Position numbers and translations under genes: made by a program | The notes under the pieces: model-generated | The model's input: the letters and a program-made list of their open reading frames with translations, nothing else | Databases searched by the model: none | Told to the model about the DNA's origin: nothing | In this document: positions 1-12,060 of the stretch, in pieces | How the letters are laid out: each line of letters opens with the position of its first letter | Numbering within the stretch: the stretch's first letter is position 1 | NCBI RefSeq assembly: GCF_013373865.1 | Contig: NC_050467.1 | Location: forward strand, 24,512,996-24,576,995 | Reading direction: 5' to 3' | Source of the DNA: Monomorium pharaonis | Taxonomy: Eukaryota > Arthropoda > Insecta > Hymenoptera > Formicidae | DNA length: 64,000 nt

Positions 1-819
1 TTAAGCGAGGAATTCCTCGCGACGAAAATGCATATTCGCGAAAAAGTGGTTCGTGTTCTCGTCAGATAGAAAAAAAAAGAGTTTCTCGATGGTTTCAAAG
101 TGCGCATCTCTTGCCGCATAAAATAATGAGAAAAATTTCGCGTATTCCTTCGAGTATTTTTCTGAAAAGCAATTATTTTTAACTTTCGCATTCCGAGATC
201 TTTGTTGCATTTCGTTATTTATAATATAAATCAAAACTAAAACTTGCCGATTTGTAAAATATAATAAAAAAGTAATTGTAACGAAAGCTATAATATTCAG
301 TGTTGTTAGGAATTGTTATTACAAGATATCTACGAGTTCACTATTTATAAGACACGATCGATGTCAAGATATTATGCACTCAGCAGCACGTGTGTTATCG
401 AATCGGCTTGTAAAAAGTCCATTAAAATTATTCGCGATTCTCCGAAATGTCGTTTCCGAAAACGTGTCGAATCCACGTCAAATTTCGATGCTATTGCGTC
501 ATCGTTAAATTAGAATAATTACATCATCGTTCACATTTCTAAACAACAAAATATATTCTTAGGTATTAGTAATAATTTTTAATTTTGTATTTCATTTCTT
601 TGTGTAATTTTTAAGCAACATTCTCCAGACAGTCATCATCCATCTGCGAGAGAGATTTCAAGAAAAACAGTCTCGTCGTTGTAAAAATCACACGATTTCC
701 GGGTAATTTCGTTTAAGACTGCCGAATTAAGCGGCAGTTTAATTGAAACGACTGTTCGCGACGCGCTCAAGCCGGAGCGAGCCGGCTTAGCGGACGACGA
801 GCGATTTAACAATAAAACC
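1..819. other. AT-rich non-coding DNA
   Basis: No gene recognised. Short open frames on both strands have no family resemblance, no splice partners and no conserved motif. The sequence becomes GC-richer from about 720 on, leading into the CpG-rich island that follows. Confidence 0.6.
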
Positions 820-1755
820 GGCGTTGCAATTACAGTTCGCTTTCGTGCTTCGCGCTATACGCCTACGGGAAATTGCAAGGGGAAAATCGCGTGACCCGAC
901 GACGAGGGGGATTCACCCACGCCGTACGCCATCACGTTCGAACACGACAGACGGAAGTGCCCTAGGTTCTGCGGGGGCGGCCATTCCGCTCGTAGCCCGA
1001 GACCGTTGTCGGGGGTGCAAGGCACACCGCACCACCGCGCCGCGTTTTCGCGATTTCACCTCCGTACCTCAACCCCCCGTTTGGCGTTTCCCAGGATCGC
1101 CGAGGAATTCCGCGGAACTTTTCATTCAACATATCGCGGGAGAAGGAGAGCGCGGGAGCCGAACCATGCGCCGCGACGCGACGTTCTCTCACCTGTTTGT
1201 CAGGGACGGTTTCCTCGACGCTGCAAGCTCGTCGACCAGAGGACGCACCGTAGAACGGGGGTAGAACGGGGAAAACTCTCTCGCACTCGAGGGGCAATCG
1301 ATCTCAGACGCCGGCCATGGCGTGAATTTCACCTCCGGAATCCAACGTCGGTTTTTCCCCTCTCTTACTCGGTCTATCTCGGATCCTCGATCAAACTCGA
1401 ATACGCGCACTCTCCCGGATATCGTCTTTGTTACTTACGTCGTGTTCGCGCGCCGCTACCTTCGCCAGCGAACGCGAGAGCTCGACGACGGAGTGTGCAC
1501 GGCGCGCTGGTCGGGCTCTGAATGCGCTCTACGTCGACTCCGAGCCACAGCTCCGCGCGTATACATACATATTCGTCGAGCGTACGCGCGCGCGCGTATA
1601 TACATGAGCGCAAAGGGAAAACCGCGCCACCGTGCTACCCCCGGACAGGGCGTATCGAGCGGCCTATCGGCCGCCGCCGTCGCCGCTGGCGCGCCTTTCT
1701 TCGCGACTTTAAGGGTAAATATGGGAAACAAACGAGCGTAGGTGGCCGGGATTAA
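820..1755. promoter_or_regulatory. CpG-rich island, orphan
   Basis: About 0.9 kb with very dense CG dinucleotides set in AT-rich DNA. Overlapping open frames occur on both strands, which is what GC-rich, stop-poor sequence gives by chance; none resembles a known protein. In this window similar islands sit at the 5' ends of the adaptor, Hr96 and phosphotransferase genes. A promoter or non-coding first exon for a gene outside the window, or with a very long first intron, is therefore a fair inference. I could not find a coding exon it serves. Confidence 0.4.
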
Positions 1756-2655
1756 TCATGCGGGATGGAACGGAAAATTAGAAGACGCTCCATTACGATA
1801 ATTAAAAGGAAATGAATTGGAGCAGCGAGTCACCGCCGGTCCTTAAGGATCCACGTGTATCAAAAGCTTTTTATCAAAAAAAAAATATAAAAGTTTCGTA
1901 GTTCGTTCTATTATCATTAAAATATCTGTATAAAGATTGAACACAATTCTCCCATCGTTTTAAAAGTTATTTAATTCTTTGTTTGCTTTTGATTCTTGTG
2001 TAAAATTGCATTTTGTAGTATTTATCTGTAGTATAAATTTGATAAGAAAGTAGCACTGCAAATTCAATTTGTAATTTACAGATTTTTTGTCTTTGATTTA
2101 AAAAAATAATCAATTTTCACAATTCATTCCTTGGTTTTTCGCTTACTACTCATCGTAACAATTTTTACAATACAATTTTATAGTGTATATATATTTGATA
2201 GAATTGACATGCAATTCGATTTAACTTGGTTGTTGAAAATTTAAAAATAAAATAAAATTCTTCCGAAATTTATAGTCGAAATCTGCGATAATTTAATTTA
2301 TCTACGCGGACATTTGTTTTATCAAAAGCAAAATTGAGGCCGTTTTGATAAAAAAAGAAATAAGTAGGGAAAATATTACTTTTCGATAAATATAATCTGT
2401 TCCGCGCAAAGCGTCATCGCGTTTACACTTATTCACAGTTTATGTCGCACACATTTTAAGACAGTTCAAATATCAATAAATTACGTTAACGCGATTTACA
2501 ATACGTAACAGTCGACAAAAGAAGAGTCGATATTCTCTTTAATTTTATAGTCGCTTCGCCTCCAATAGTCGTTCGATTTTGCAACTCGTTCGATTTCCTT
2601 ACCTCGTTTCCTCCGGAGGATATAACTCTACTTAAAAGATAGAATCCAATAGAAT
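1756..2655. other. AT-rich intergenic DNA
   Basis: I see no gene, RNA or repeat of note in this stretch. Confidence 0.5.
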
Positions 2656-2657
2656 TA

Positions 2658-2866
2658 CACTGAGAAAAATAAGTTGTTAATTTGACTAAATTTTTCAACT
2701 CAATTAAATTTGTTTAATTCAAATATTTATGTACTTTAGTCAAATATATAAAGATTTGATTTAGAATTCAAATATTTTATGTATTTAAGTTAAATTAATA
2801 AATACTTAAACTAAAGAAATTTAATCGAGTTGAAAAATTTAGTCAAATTAACATTTTTTTTCAGTG
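2658..2866. mobile_element. MITE, Tc1/mariner-like, TA target duplication
   Basis: A 209-bp element flanked by TA on both sides (2656-2657 and 2867-2868). The left end starts CACTGAGAAAAA and the right end finishes TTTTTTTTCAGTG. The arms stay complementary for about 50 bases, with shared blocks such as GTTAATTTGAC and AAATTTTTCAACTC. There is no coding capacity. TA duplication and terminal inverted repeats fit a non-autonomous Tc1/mariner derivative. The element at 56486-56684 has near-identical termini but different interior sequence. Confidence 0.75.
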
Positions 2867-2868
2867 TA

Positions 2869-5800
2869 TATATTTGATGGATTAGGTATTACTTAAATTT
2901 TAGTTTTTGTGTTTTTATAAATAAATAATTAACGTTTTTTTTATATTCTTACACACACACACACACATACATCTGTTTCTATCATTTTTTAATTGTTTTT
3001 ATAAAATCGTTTTTATTCGCAGATTTGAATCACAAAAAACAGTCATTATTAGCCAAGAGCCGTTGATTCGTTATTTTGCATTGTTCGTTTGCTGCGCCGA
3101 CACAATTTGGTAATGAGACCGGGAAAGATGTCGCTCGAAAGAAAGATCGAACAGTTTGACATTATTACGGACCGATACGTGCCTTCTTCTCGGAAAGGCT
3201 TACCCTCTTGATTCCTCCCCTCTTTCCCTAGCGCGCTCGTTAAAACTTTACTTGATCGAATCAAATCTGTAGCCGCGTCATTTTTGTTGCAACACGTGTC
3301 GGTGTTGAATGTCACAATTCGACACGTCGTAAATTATCGTCCAGTAAACAAAATGCAAAGCGCTATCGCGACCGTAGACTCGAAAACTTACATTAGTGCT
3401 CTTTTATATAATTTAAGCAAAAATATATCTTAAATGTAAAATTCGGAGTGAATTGTATGTAATTCCTAATGAATCAGTTGCGACTTTTCGATGCTGCAAA
3501 GTAATATGCAATTGTGAGACAATAATGAGAGGAGAAAAGAAATGTACATAAGATTTATCTCAATCGATGGAAAATGTGTTAGGTTCAACGCAGTTCAACG
3601 TTATCTCAACATAACAAATACTCATTGTTTTTATTTGAAACCGTTACATTTTCGCACAACACGCTCTTCACATCAGCGGCAACGTGATAAATCGTATCAC
3701 AATAAGATTAAGGCTCGTTAAGGCTCTTTCAGGCAGACACTTCGCAGCCGCTAGGGTAACCGATTAATGTGGCCGTAAAGAATTGATGGCTTGTTCTCCG
3801 CTGACAGCGATGGTTTCTATTACCTTGTTGAGAGAGAGAGATGCGATCTTCTCGCGTTGAGGTACCGAACACAAAACAATCGCTCGCCTTTCTAATATAT
3901 TCCGCGTTCGCCTACTTGATTAAGGAAATTGTCGTCGAACGGTCGATTGGCTGGTGATTAACGCGAATAATTTAGAATCGAGTCTCGCGGAAAGACCGAG
4001 ATAATAATACTATTGATAATAACAATAATAACAACTTTATTACCTGCACGGCCTTATGACTTTATGGCAATCAATTTTTTTTATATCATGTACATATATA
4101 GACTGAACAAATATATCTTTTTTTCATCAATGTAGATTGACTTAGCTTAACGTTTTTCTATAATTTTTTCAATTAGGAAAAAATAATTAAATTAAAATTA
4201 AAATTAATTTACATTAAGGGAAATGGATGTTAATAGACTCGTTGCAGCATCAGCAAATAATTCGTGGGATTCCGTTATTATTATCGCGCTTTCCAACAAA
4301 CAAATTATTCGCTGATTGCATTCCATCAATTGTCTTCCTTCTTTCTACATTCGCAAACGTCACCAAAACAAAATTTAACAAACGATTGAATAATAAGATA
4401 TCCGATATCTATTCATTTTGAGAGATATCTCCTTCCGTTCGAGATATAAATTTACAAATAAATATATTTTATATTTATATATCATATCTCTATCTGCCTA
4501 TCTCTTGGTTGCATTTGTAATACGATATTTACATGAACGGTGATTTATATAAGAAAAATAAGTTTTATTTACCCAACTTGGAAGAATCGCCTATTGAGGA
4601 TGTTTGTTAAATTACATGTACGTCATTTTTAATAAATAACGAAAAAGAAATACTACTTTGTTTCACTGCATTGTCTGAAATGCGCAGACATTGAAAGTTG
4701 TTTTCTCGGTTCGGTAAAAGATCGTACAACGGGAACTGATTCAAGAATTCTCGAGAATGGACTGGACAATGGAGGAGAGAAGAATGAAAAGGTCTCGAAA
4801 AAAAAGTTGAAAGAACTCATGCAATTTTGTCCCTCTCGTTTCACATTCTTTTTTAAACCTCGAATCAGGTACGTTAATTTTTTCTCTTGTATCGTCTCGC
4901 GCGGTTGCTTTTCGAACGGTTTGTAGTTTGCTGTACGGAGAACTTCTACAAAAGATCGATACCCGCAGAACGTTCATTCATAAGAAAATGATTATCACCT
5001 TAAAGTATTTTCGTATATAAAATGGTTTGGTAATTGTATAAAAATACACGCGACAAATTTTCTGATAAAATAATATTATTGTTTTTGCTGTTAGAAAGAG
5101 AACAAATTTCATTAATTTCTTAATCAGCAAAATTTTTATCGCTCTTATTTTTGCTTTTTACAATACTCAATTTTCTCTTTCTCTCTTTCTAAAATTCTAT
5201 ATTTGATATTTAATTATACTTAATTAAAAGAAATATGAAGTTAACAAAATCCAATTTCCTTCATTTATCATTGATTAAGATGTCTATACAGCGCGATCAT
5301 AATCGGTCCCATTGAATAATAAATAATACTTTGTAAAAAAGATAAATTGCACGTACGAGGATGAATGATGAAATGTCAATTGAAGATTTGTAAGATACGG
5401 ATACTGCGATAAGCAAAAAAATTACGGGCTCGGTTACCGTTAATAATAATAGACGCGGGAAACGACGCGGATCTATTTGCGCAGCGGTAAACGTAACGTT
5501 CGCCGTATATCGTTATTACATTGTTTTTGCTGTAATCGGAACGAATCATTGAACATGGAAATGCCGCACGGCTACGAAAGAAAAGAAATGTGATAATAAG
5601 CGGTTTCGCCGCATTTTGCATCGCTTTGAACGCTATTATTATCATGTCATTCTTACATGCTTTAACTGATTGCGTAACGAAAGCTCGCCTTTTGAAATGT
5701 TAATGATTTTTTTCGCGTTAATCTAATACGATCTAATGACAATCTATTTCTTTACTATCAAACGACACTTAATTTTTACTATGTTGATCGAATCTGTCCC

Positions 5801-7080
5801 GGATAGAAAGGAATAGAGATTCAAAGTAGGCAACTCATTGCAGGATTAAGGACTTTTGTTACGTAGATATTACTTTCAGTGACGTCAGAGAATCGATTCC
5901 GAAAGGAGGAGGTCCGCTTACGTCACTGTGTGATGACACAGCATCCCTCTCTTTCATTTTTTTTTTCTGTGAAAAGCAAATAAAAGCACGAACCAATCGA
6001 TACAAGTTGTCCTTCAAAAAAAAAGTTTCTTGAGAATTAAGCGGGCGTTCATTCAATCATATATTCAATTTACGGCAAATATATGCAAAAGAAAGTGAAA
6101 GAAAAAATAATTTTTTCTTAATTATTATATGCAAATTGAGTTAGATCTTCTCAATGTTAATAGTGTCTTTATTTTCCGATAAAATTTAAAATTGAATAAT
6201 ATATCAATTCGAAAATATATAAAAAAATTCTTGCAACCATTATATATTTATAGATATTTATAGTTATATAAAAAGAACTTTGAAATTAATGTATTTGCTG
6301 ATTATTGTGATGTTCAAGTGTTCATCATGCTTAGAAATGAGCAAATTACATATAATTATAAATATTATTTGCGACGAATACACATCTGATTTAAATGCTT
6401 TTTATCGGTTTGCATAACGGCTATCGCCTGTATCATATCGACGTTTTACGTTTTAAACTGCGACAGATATTGCCGGTTATTCGTCGAGTATCGATAACAG
6501 AGCGAAAATAAACAGAGGCGAACTCGCATTTCGTGAACTCCAACTGAACGCGCGGCAGATAAGACATGCGGTCGATTCCCCCTCATCTATGTCGCTATCG
6601 CGACGCGATAACGAAATGCATGGAGATTCGAGGGGGTAAACAGCCGACGAGGCGTATCGATTTAACGTTGGCGTACAATTCGAATATCACAAACGGATAT
6701 TTTAATTTCTCGATTGTCCATTTCGTGATAAAACAAATATTCATAGAGTTGTACAAAGTTCCTTTCTTTTTTAATTAGCGAAAAATAGACAAGCGGCTTT
6801 TTGACAGGCCGTAAAACAAGCGCCACTCAATCTTGAGTGGCTCGAGCAATTTCCGCCTTCCGACCTCGTCGCGACGCGGCAATTTTTCAATTTGCAATAA
6901 AGGTTGCGCTCTCTCGCAAATAGATCCGGGCTTCGCAATTATGTCATATGTTAAATTACGAGCGTACGGCTGCGTGAACACGCGTGGCGAACACGTGGGG
7001 CCAAGCTTGCCGTTGGCGCGTCGCGTTTCAAAAATGTATTCAGAACGACTGAATTTTTGGAGAAACGGTTATTTTTCTCC
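2869..7080. other. AT-rich intergenic DNA with simple repeats
   Basis: Contains a short (AC)n at about 2951-2966 and many A/T runs. The open frames are short, lack codon structure and have no partner exons. I find no gene in this interval. Confidence 0.5.
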
Positions 7081-7119
7081 CACTCGAATATGCAACCTTG
7101 CAGTTTGCATATTCGAGTG
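7081..7119. repeat. Perfect 15-bp inverted repeat (hairpin)
   Basis: CACTCGAATATGCAA at 7081-7095 is exactly complementary to 7105-7119, with a 9-base spacer. It is isolated in intergenic DNA and no target-site duplication is apparent. Confidence 0.6.
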
Positions 7120-8771
7120 AAAGTGACTCGCAGAATTAATTTCCTTGCAACCATGTTATTATAGTGGACGATTATCATTATTCTGTGGTCGCGCACTATC
7201 ATTCTTCGTGAAACAATCGAAAGATTCGGTTATCGCCACGGGTTTTGCTATTGCATGCGATAACTTGGTTGTTGCGAGACTACGCGAGATTGCAACATCA
7301 ACGAGAGATGAATAAATTAATGCTCTGAGAGCGATAAACTGTCCTTTGTGGAAATCCGCTGATTTCCGCATTTGTAAATCTCAACCAGTAGAAACACTTG
7401 TCTCAATCGATTTATATTTTATTCTTTATTTATATTTTTTTCTTCGTAAATCCTTTAATTTGATAAAAAATAAGTTTGTACAAAAAAATTCGATATATAT
7501 CATTGCAAAAAATCATAGTAATGATTTTTAAAAAAAAGCATTTTAAAGTTTACAAAGCTTAAATACTTTGAAATACTTTTATGTTTAATTTTTTTCGATG
7601 TTGTTTCATCAATCTAGCGCTTCAAAGTAAAAAGAATATAAAAAGAAATATTAATTTTTTATTTCGACATAATGTCAAAGAGGTAAAATTAAAACATGAT
7701 TTAAAGTTCTGTCTTTGCTTCTTAAGATGCGCGTTTGAAAACTTCTCTACGATATTTTTTTCCAAGACATTTAATGTGTGTTTATGTATTTTTTATGTCT
7801 TATTACATTGGGAATAAAAAATAAAAAATTGCAATTATTATTGAAAATAAAACCAAAACTAATAAGAATAATAGATTTTAGTGCCATCTGTGGACGAACA
7901 TTCAAAACTAATTTCTTTAATGGACGACGCAAGATGTCACTGCCTGTGACTTAAAATAACCTTATCCAAATGTAAAATAACCTTATTCAAATCAAACAAG
8001 ATATAATTATCTATATTTTATTCGACAGATAAAAAATTTAAACATGCAACAAATTGAATGTAAGATTGAAGAATATTAATAACAAATCACATGGCATAAA
8101 ATTAATAAGTGTTTAATAACAGTATGACTGTTTATGTAATTTTTATTATACAATTTTGACCTGGTTTCCCTATAATTCAAATAAATCTTTGTTACAAGGC
8201 ACACTGCACCAGTCGCTAAATAATCATCAGTAAATCACATTTAAAAAAATTTAAAGACTTAGTAAGGCTTAAAATAATCAATAGTAAATTATATCTTTCA
8301 AATCAAATTTGTATACAAACTCGATTAAATTTTATTTTAAAATGTAATTATAATAAATTTTTATTTGTTCATTAACTGGTACACTGACCCACATTTTCTT
8401 TTGTAAAATCTATATAAGCATAAAACATAGACATGTGCAGAAGCAATCGACTCCATAGTCGATGAGTCTCTGATTCACACTCCTCTATTCACTTCATGTA
8501 AGCTTCAGTTTTTTTGGTTGATTCAATCGACAACTCGATTGTAAGTGAAGTATAATTATTGACTTAAAAAAATAGGATATTAATTATAATTATTAAAAAT
8601 AAAACCATATTTTGTTGGACATAATTCATTGTAAGAATTAATTTATTGCGTAAACAGGATTGAAATAGTAATTTCAAAAACATAATAACATCAAAAAGAT
8701 AACAGTTAAAATAAGAGCTGCTTGGAAAAGTAATAACGTCATTATTTATCAGTGGAAATTAATGCAAAAAA
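7120..8771. other. AT-rich intergenic DNA 3' of glutaredoxin-3
   Basis: AT-rich DNA without a recognisable gene. The glutaredoxin transcript, on the minus strand, probably ends just inside the right edge, near the poly(A) signal at 8772-8777. Confidence 0.5.
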
Positions 8772-8777
8772 ATTTAT
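8772..8777 (-). terminator. Poly(A) signal of glutaredoxin-3
   Basis: TTTATT on the plus strand reads AATAAA on the minus strand. It lies 23 bases beyond the glutaredoxin-3 stop codon (8801-8803), implying a very short 3' UTR. Confidence 0.5.
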
Positions 8778-8800
8778 TCTATTTGAACAGACAGCGGCAT

Positions 8801-10154
8801 CTACTTGGCATTGATACTCTCTTTCTTTGGTAGCATACTTTCTAGTTCGCCCGACTCGTCCATCTCTTTCACTATGTCTAATCCACCGATTAATTCACCA
8901 TTTAGATACAACTGTGGATACGTTGGCCAATTGCTAAACTTTTTGAGTCCTTCCCTAACATCATTGTCCTGCAATATGTCGAACGATTTGTAATCCGTCT
9001 TGTAACCATCCAAAATGGAAACAATCGTTCTGGAGAAGCCACATCGCGGATTTGTGGGATTTCCCTTCATGAACAGCATGCACGGCGCTTGATTCACCAG
9101 TTTTTTCAGTCTATCCTCAAGAGATTCCTTCGTCTTGACTGTGTCGAGCAGCGAGGTGACATTTTCATTATTCAGATAATGCTTGACCTTCTCAGTTAAT
9201 GCAGAAATGTTGGCACCATCCACCCTGCCTATCACATTGCTGCTTCGCAGCAGAAGAACAGTAGGCACAGCAGCCACTCCAGACTTCAGAGATACTTCGG
9301 GCACATTTTCTGCCTCGGTCTTAGCAAACTTTACCTCCTTGTACTGGTCCAGCTTGCTCATCTCCTCGAGCACGTCGTTCACTTGGGAACACTGCTCTGC
9401 CCATGGTGCATAAAAGTGTACAACGGAAAGTTCCTTGGACCTTGCGCAACAAAAACACGCTTATAAAACATTTATAAAAAAAAGAATCCTAAAAGAACAA
9501 TAAGCGTTTTGTGCGCAAGAAAAAACGTTGATTCTCAAATTTAAAAAATCAGAGACAAAGGAAGGCTTACAATCATGTAGCACTTTCGCTTTAAAAAAAA
9601 TCTCGAGAAACAATTTTTCAGTTCGAAATTACTTTAGGAACAAAATTGGGATTATAATTTTATTTCTAAAATAACAATTCCATAAAAATTCACGCAAAGC
9701 AATAGAATGTCTAATAAAGAAAAGAGAATCGCCGTTCTCATGAAGAGTGCCTAGTTTAATACGAGCCTAAATTCATGGTGAACAGTTAATGTAATGTTAT
9801 GTGTTACAGCTGATTTATGTGAAGGCTCTCTAAATTGTCAAAACGAGAGACGAACGGTAGAAGTGGTACTGACGTTCGACACTTACAGTACTGATTGTAT
9901 CATTTAATTCTTATTATTTATTAATAAACAAAGACAAAAAATGTTTATCTAATTGCGTACGTAATTAAAAATACAATTCGAACTCGGGACCTTAAGACCG
10001 ATGCGCTATCCTTGCTATACATCACGATCACGCTCGCCTCTCTGAGAGAGCGAGAAGAGGTTATAGAGCTTCCGCGCGTTGACCCGGTTACCTCGATTAC
10101 TCACTTGACGAAGTCGTCGAACGCCTGCTCCGTGGCCAGCTCGGTGACAGCCAT
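8801..10154 (-). CDS. GLRX3: Glutaredoxin-3 (thioredoxin domain plus one monothiol glutaredoxin domain)
   Basis: Two coding exons: 10105-10154 (ATG at 10152-10154, donor GTGAGT) and 8801-9440. They join in frame to give 229 residues. The thioredoxin-like part (about 1-110) carries WAEQCS at 30-35 where classical thioredoxins have WCGPC, so one active-site cysteine is replaced, as in the PICOT/Grx3 family. The glutaredoxin domain holds the monothiol CGFS motif at 150-153 within NPRCGFSRT. Family knowledge: cytosolic/nuclear Grx3 binds a bridging 2Fe-2S cluster with glutathione and BolA-type partners and acts in iron trafficking. Human GLRX3 has two glutaredoxin domains; this protein has one, as I recall for Drosophila, and the stop codon and poly(A) signal follow directly, so it does not look truncated. 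The intron is 664 bases. Confidence 0.95.
9441..10104 (-). other. Intron 1 of glutaredoxin-3
   Basis: GT-AG intron on the minus strand. At about 9972-10020 it contains a tRNA-like stretch (minus strand: GCGCATCGGTCTTAAGG followed by GAGTTCGAATTG) that may be a degenerate tRNA-derived repeat. The rest is unremarkable. Confidence 0.7.
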
Positions 10155-11300
10155 CGTGTCAACCGCTTCCGATCGGCCGATTTCAGCTTACGTCCTACTC
10201 GGCCAAAAAAAATGACCGCTGTCCGCGTGTCGTTGATAACGTTAATAGCCGACGCGTCTACGCGACCATCGGCGCCGTTCTTATGGCCGCGAAACTGTCT
10301 CTCGGCGCAGCCGCGCCGTTTTCGGAAACCGCAAAATGAGCAAACGAATTAATGAACAAGAGAATATAGGAATGTCGAGATAGAGAAAAAAACTTTCGTT
10401 AACAATGTTTATAATGTTAATAATATTAATGAAATCTATGATTGGTGCTTGTCACTTGTTGGATTTGCAATCTAAGTCCTAGATAACTAGAGCATGATGT
10501 AGCATTTGAGCAAACTAATGCATTGCATGTATTGTTATAGATTTGCTATACATTTGTTGACATTGAAATAAAACAAATTACGAATTCAGCAAAATGATTA
10601 CTTAGACATGCAATCGGTTGAAGACATTTTAAAAAAGGAAACGGTAGACAATAATGATACCATATATTATATTGTTTGCGATATAACAGCAACATATGGC
10701 AACAACAAATGATTGATAACTAGACTTCGGATTATATGCAAATTGCATATTTGTTATTTTTTGCATTTTCTATTAGAGCATTAATAAAATGCTCTAATAG
10801 AAATGCTCTAATAATAAAAAATATATGTGAACAAATTAGAATGCTTTTAATTAATTAATGTTAATGACTTGAAGTTTTTATATAAAGTTCAATTTTTGTT
10901 TTAACTGCTAAAAATTTTGGAGAGCGCTGCCAGATGGTAATGTGTCTTATTTATAACTTTGTTTCGGAAGAACTATGATTAGAATTTTAACAACTTCTGT
11001 CGTAAGCAAATTATACAAAGAGATTATATGACTCATTTTGCTATCGAGTTGCTGAAATATATAATACATTTAGAAACAATAGGGTTTAATAAAAAGTAAA
11101 TATAATTAAATATTATTTGCTTTATTTGTATGAAACAAGAATTACTTATTTCAGTATTTTTTATAGATATATATCCCGTAAATATTTCTATTATCTATTT
11201 CAACTATTTTTCCTTGCGCTACAGATTGCACGAGAGTCATATTTATCGAAGATAAAACTCGTCGGTCACGTTTCGCGTAAAACCAGGCGCGGATCATAAT
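10155..11300. promoter_or_regulatory. Divergent upstream region, Grx3 and adaptor gene
   Basis: Intergenic DNA between two head-to-head genes. The part next to the Grx3 ATG (to about 10335) is CpG-rich and probably holds its promoter and 5' UTR. The middle is AT-rich and includes a small local inverted repeat around 10768-10812 (TCTATTAGAGCATT with a reverse copy and an extra half copy). No TATA box could be assigned. Confidence 0.4.
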
Positions 11301-12060
11301 TCATGTAAATGTGCGAAAGGGGCACTCGTCTCGCGCGAGACAGGCCTGGAAACGCAGGTGCGCCACGAGAAGCTGACCAATCGCGCGAACGGCCACCCGA
11401 CGAGGGTGGTGGTCGCGCGAGTCATCGTGACGGACGGACAGGAGAGGGAAGGAGAGGGGACCTGTCAGACGGTCGCGCGGCGACCGCAAAAAGCTGATGT
11501 AGACGCCGCCGGACGGCGAACGTGCGCGTGCGACGGTCAGTCTTTTTTTTTCTCTTCGCGCGCACAGCGGCCCGCGATGTCCAAGAAGCCGTCGCGGGGC
11601 GATGCCCTCGACGACATCTCCGCCTGGGACACGGAGGGCGTGCTGTGCCTGTTGCGCAAGGTGAGTCAGCTCAGCGAGCGGTCGAGCGGACCGTAGCGAA
11701 GCTCGTCGCGAGTCGCGACGTCTCGACTTACGTCGCGGGTCGCGCCTCACTTCGCGCCGTTCGAGAGAAGTCGACGAAGTCATGCGCGAATAGGCGCAAC
11801 TTCACGGCAAACAGCACGGAACACCGATGACTGTCAAAGGCGCGACCCGCGCGACGTGGTCGGAGCAACAACGGTCAGAAAAGGAGAGGAAGCGAGAGAG
11901 ACTCGCGCACGTGCGCGTCAAGGGCGGTAAATACGCGAGTACATTAATAGCGCGGCTCGTGTGCAGGGGAGGTGAGGATCGCCACGGAAGAGGCGTTGGT
12001 GGTCTCGCCAGGATTCCGGCCAGGTCGATTTTCCGGTGAATCAAGTTGAGGTTACCGACC
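11301..12060 (+). promoter_or_regulatory. CpG-rich 5' region of the adaptor gene
   Basis: CG-dense island surrounding the first coding exon of the SLP-76-type gene. A TCAGTC sequence at 11537-11542 matches the arthropod initiator pattern and lies 38 bases before the ATG, but no TATA box is positioned for it, so the start site is a guess. Open frames on both strands here are by-products of the composition. Confidence 0.45.
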
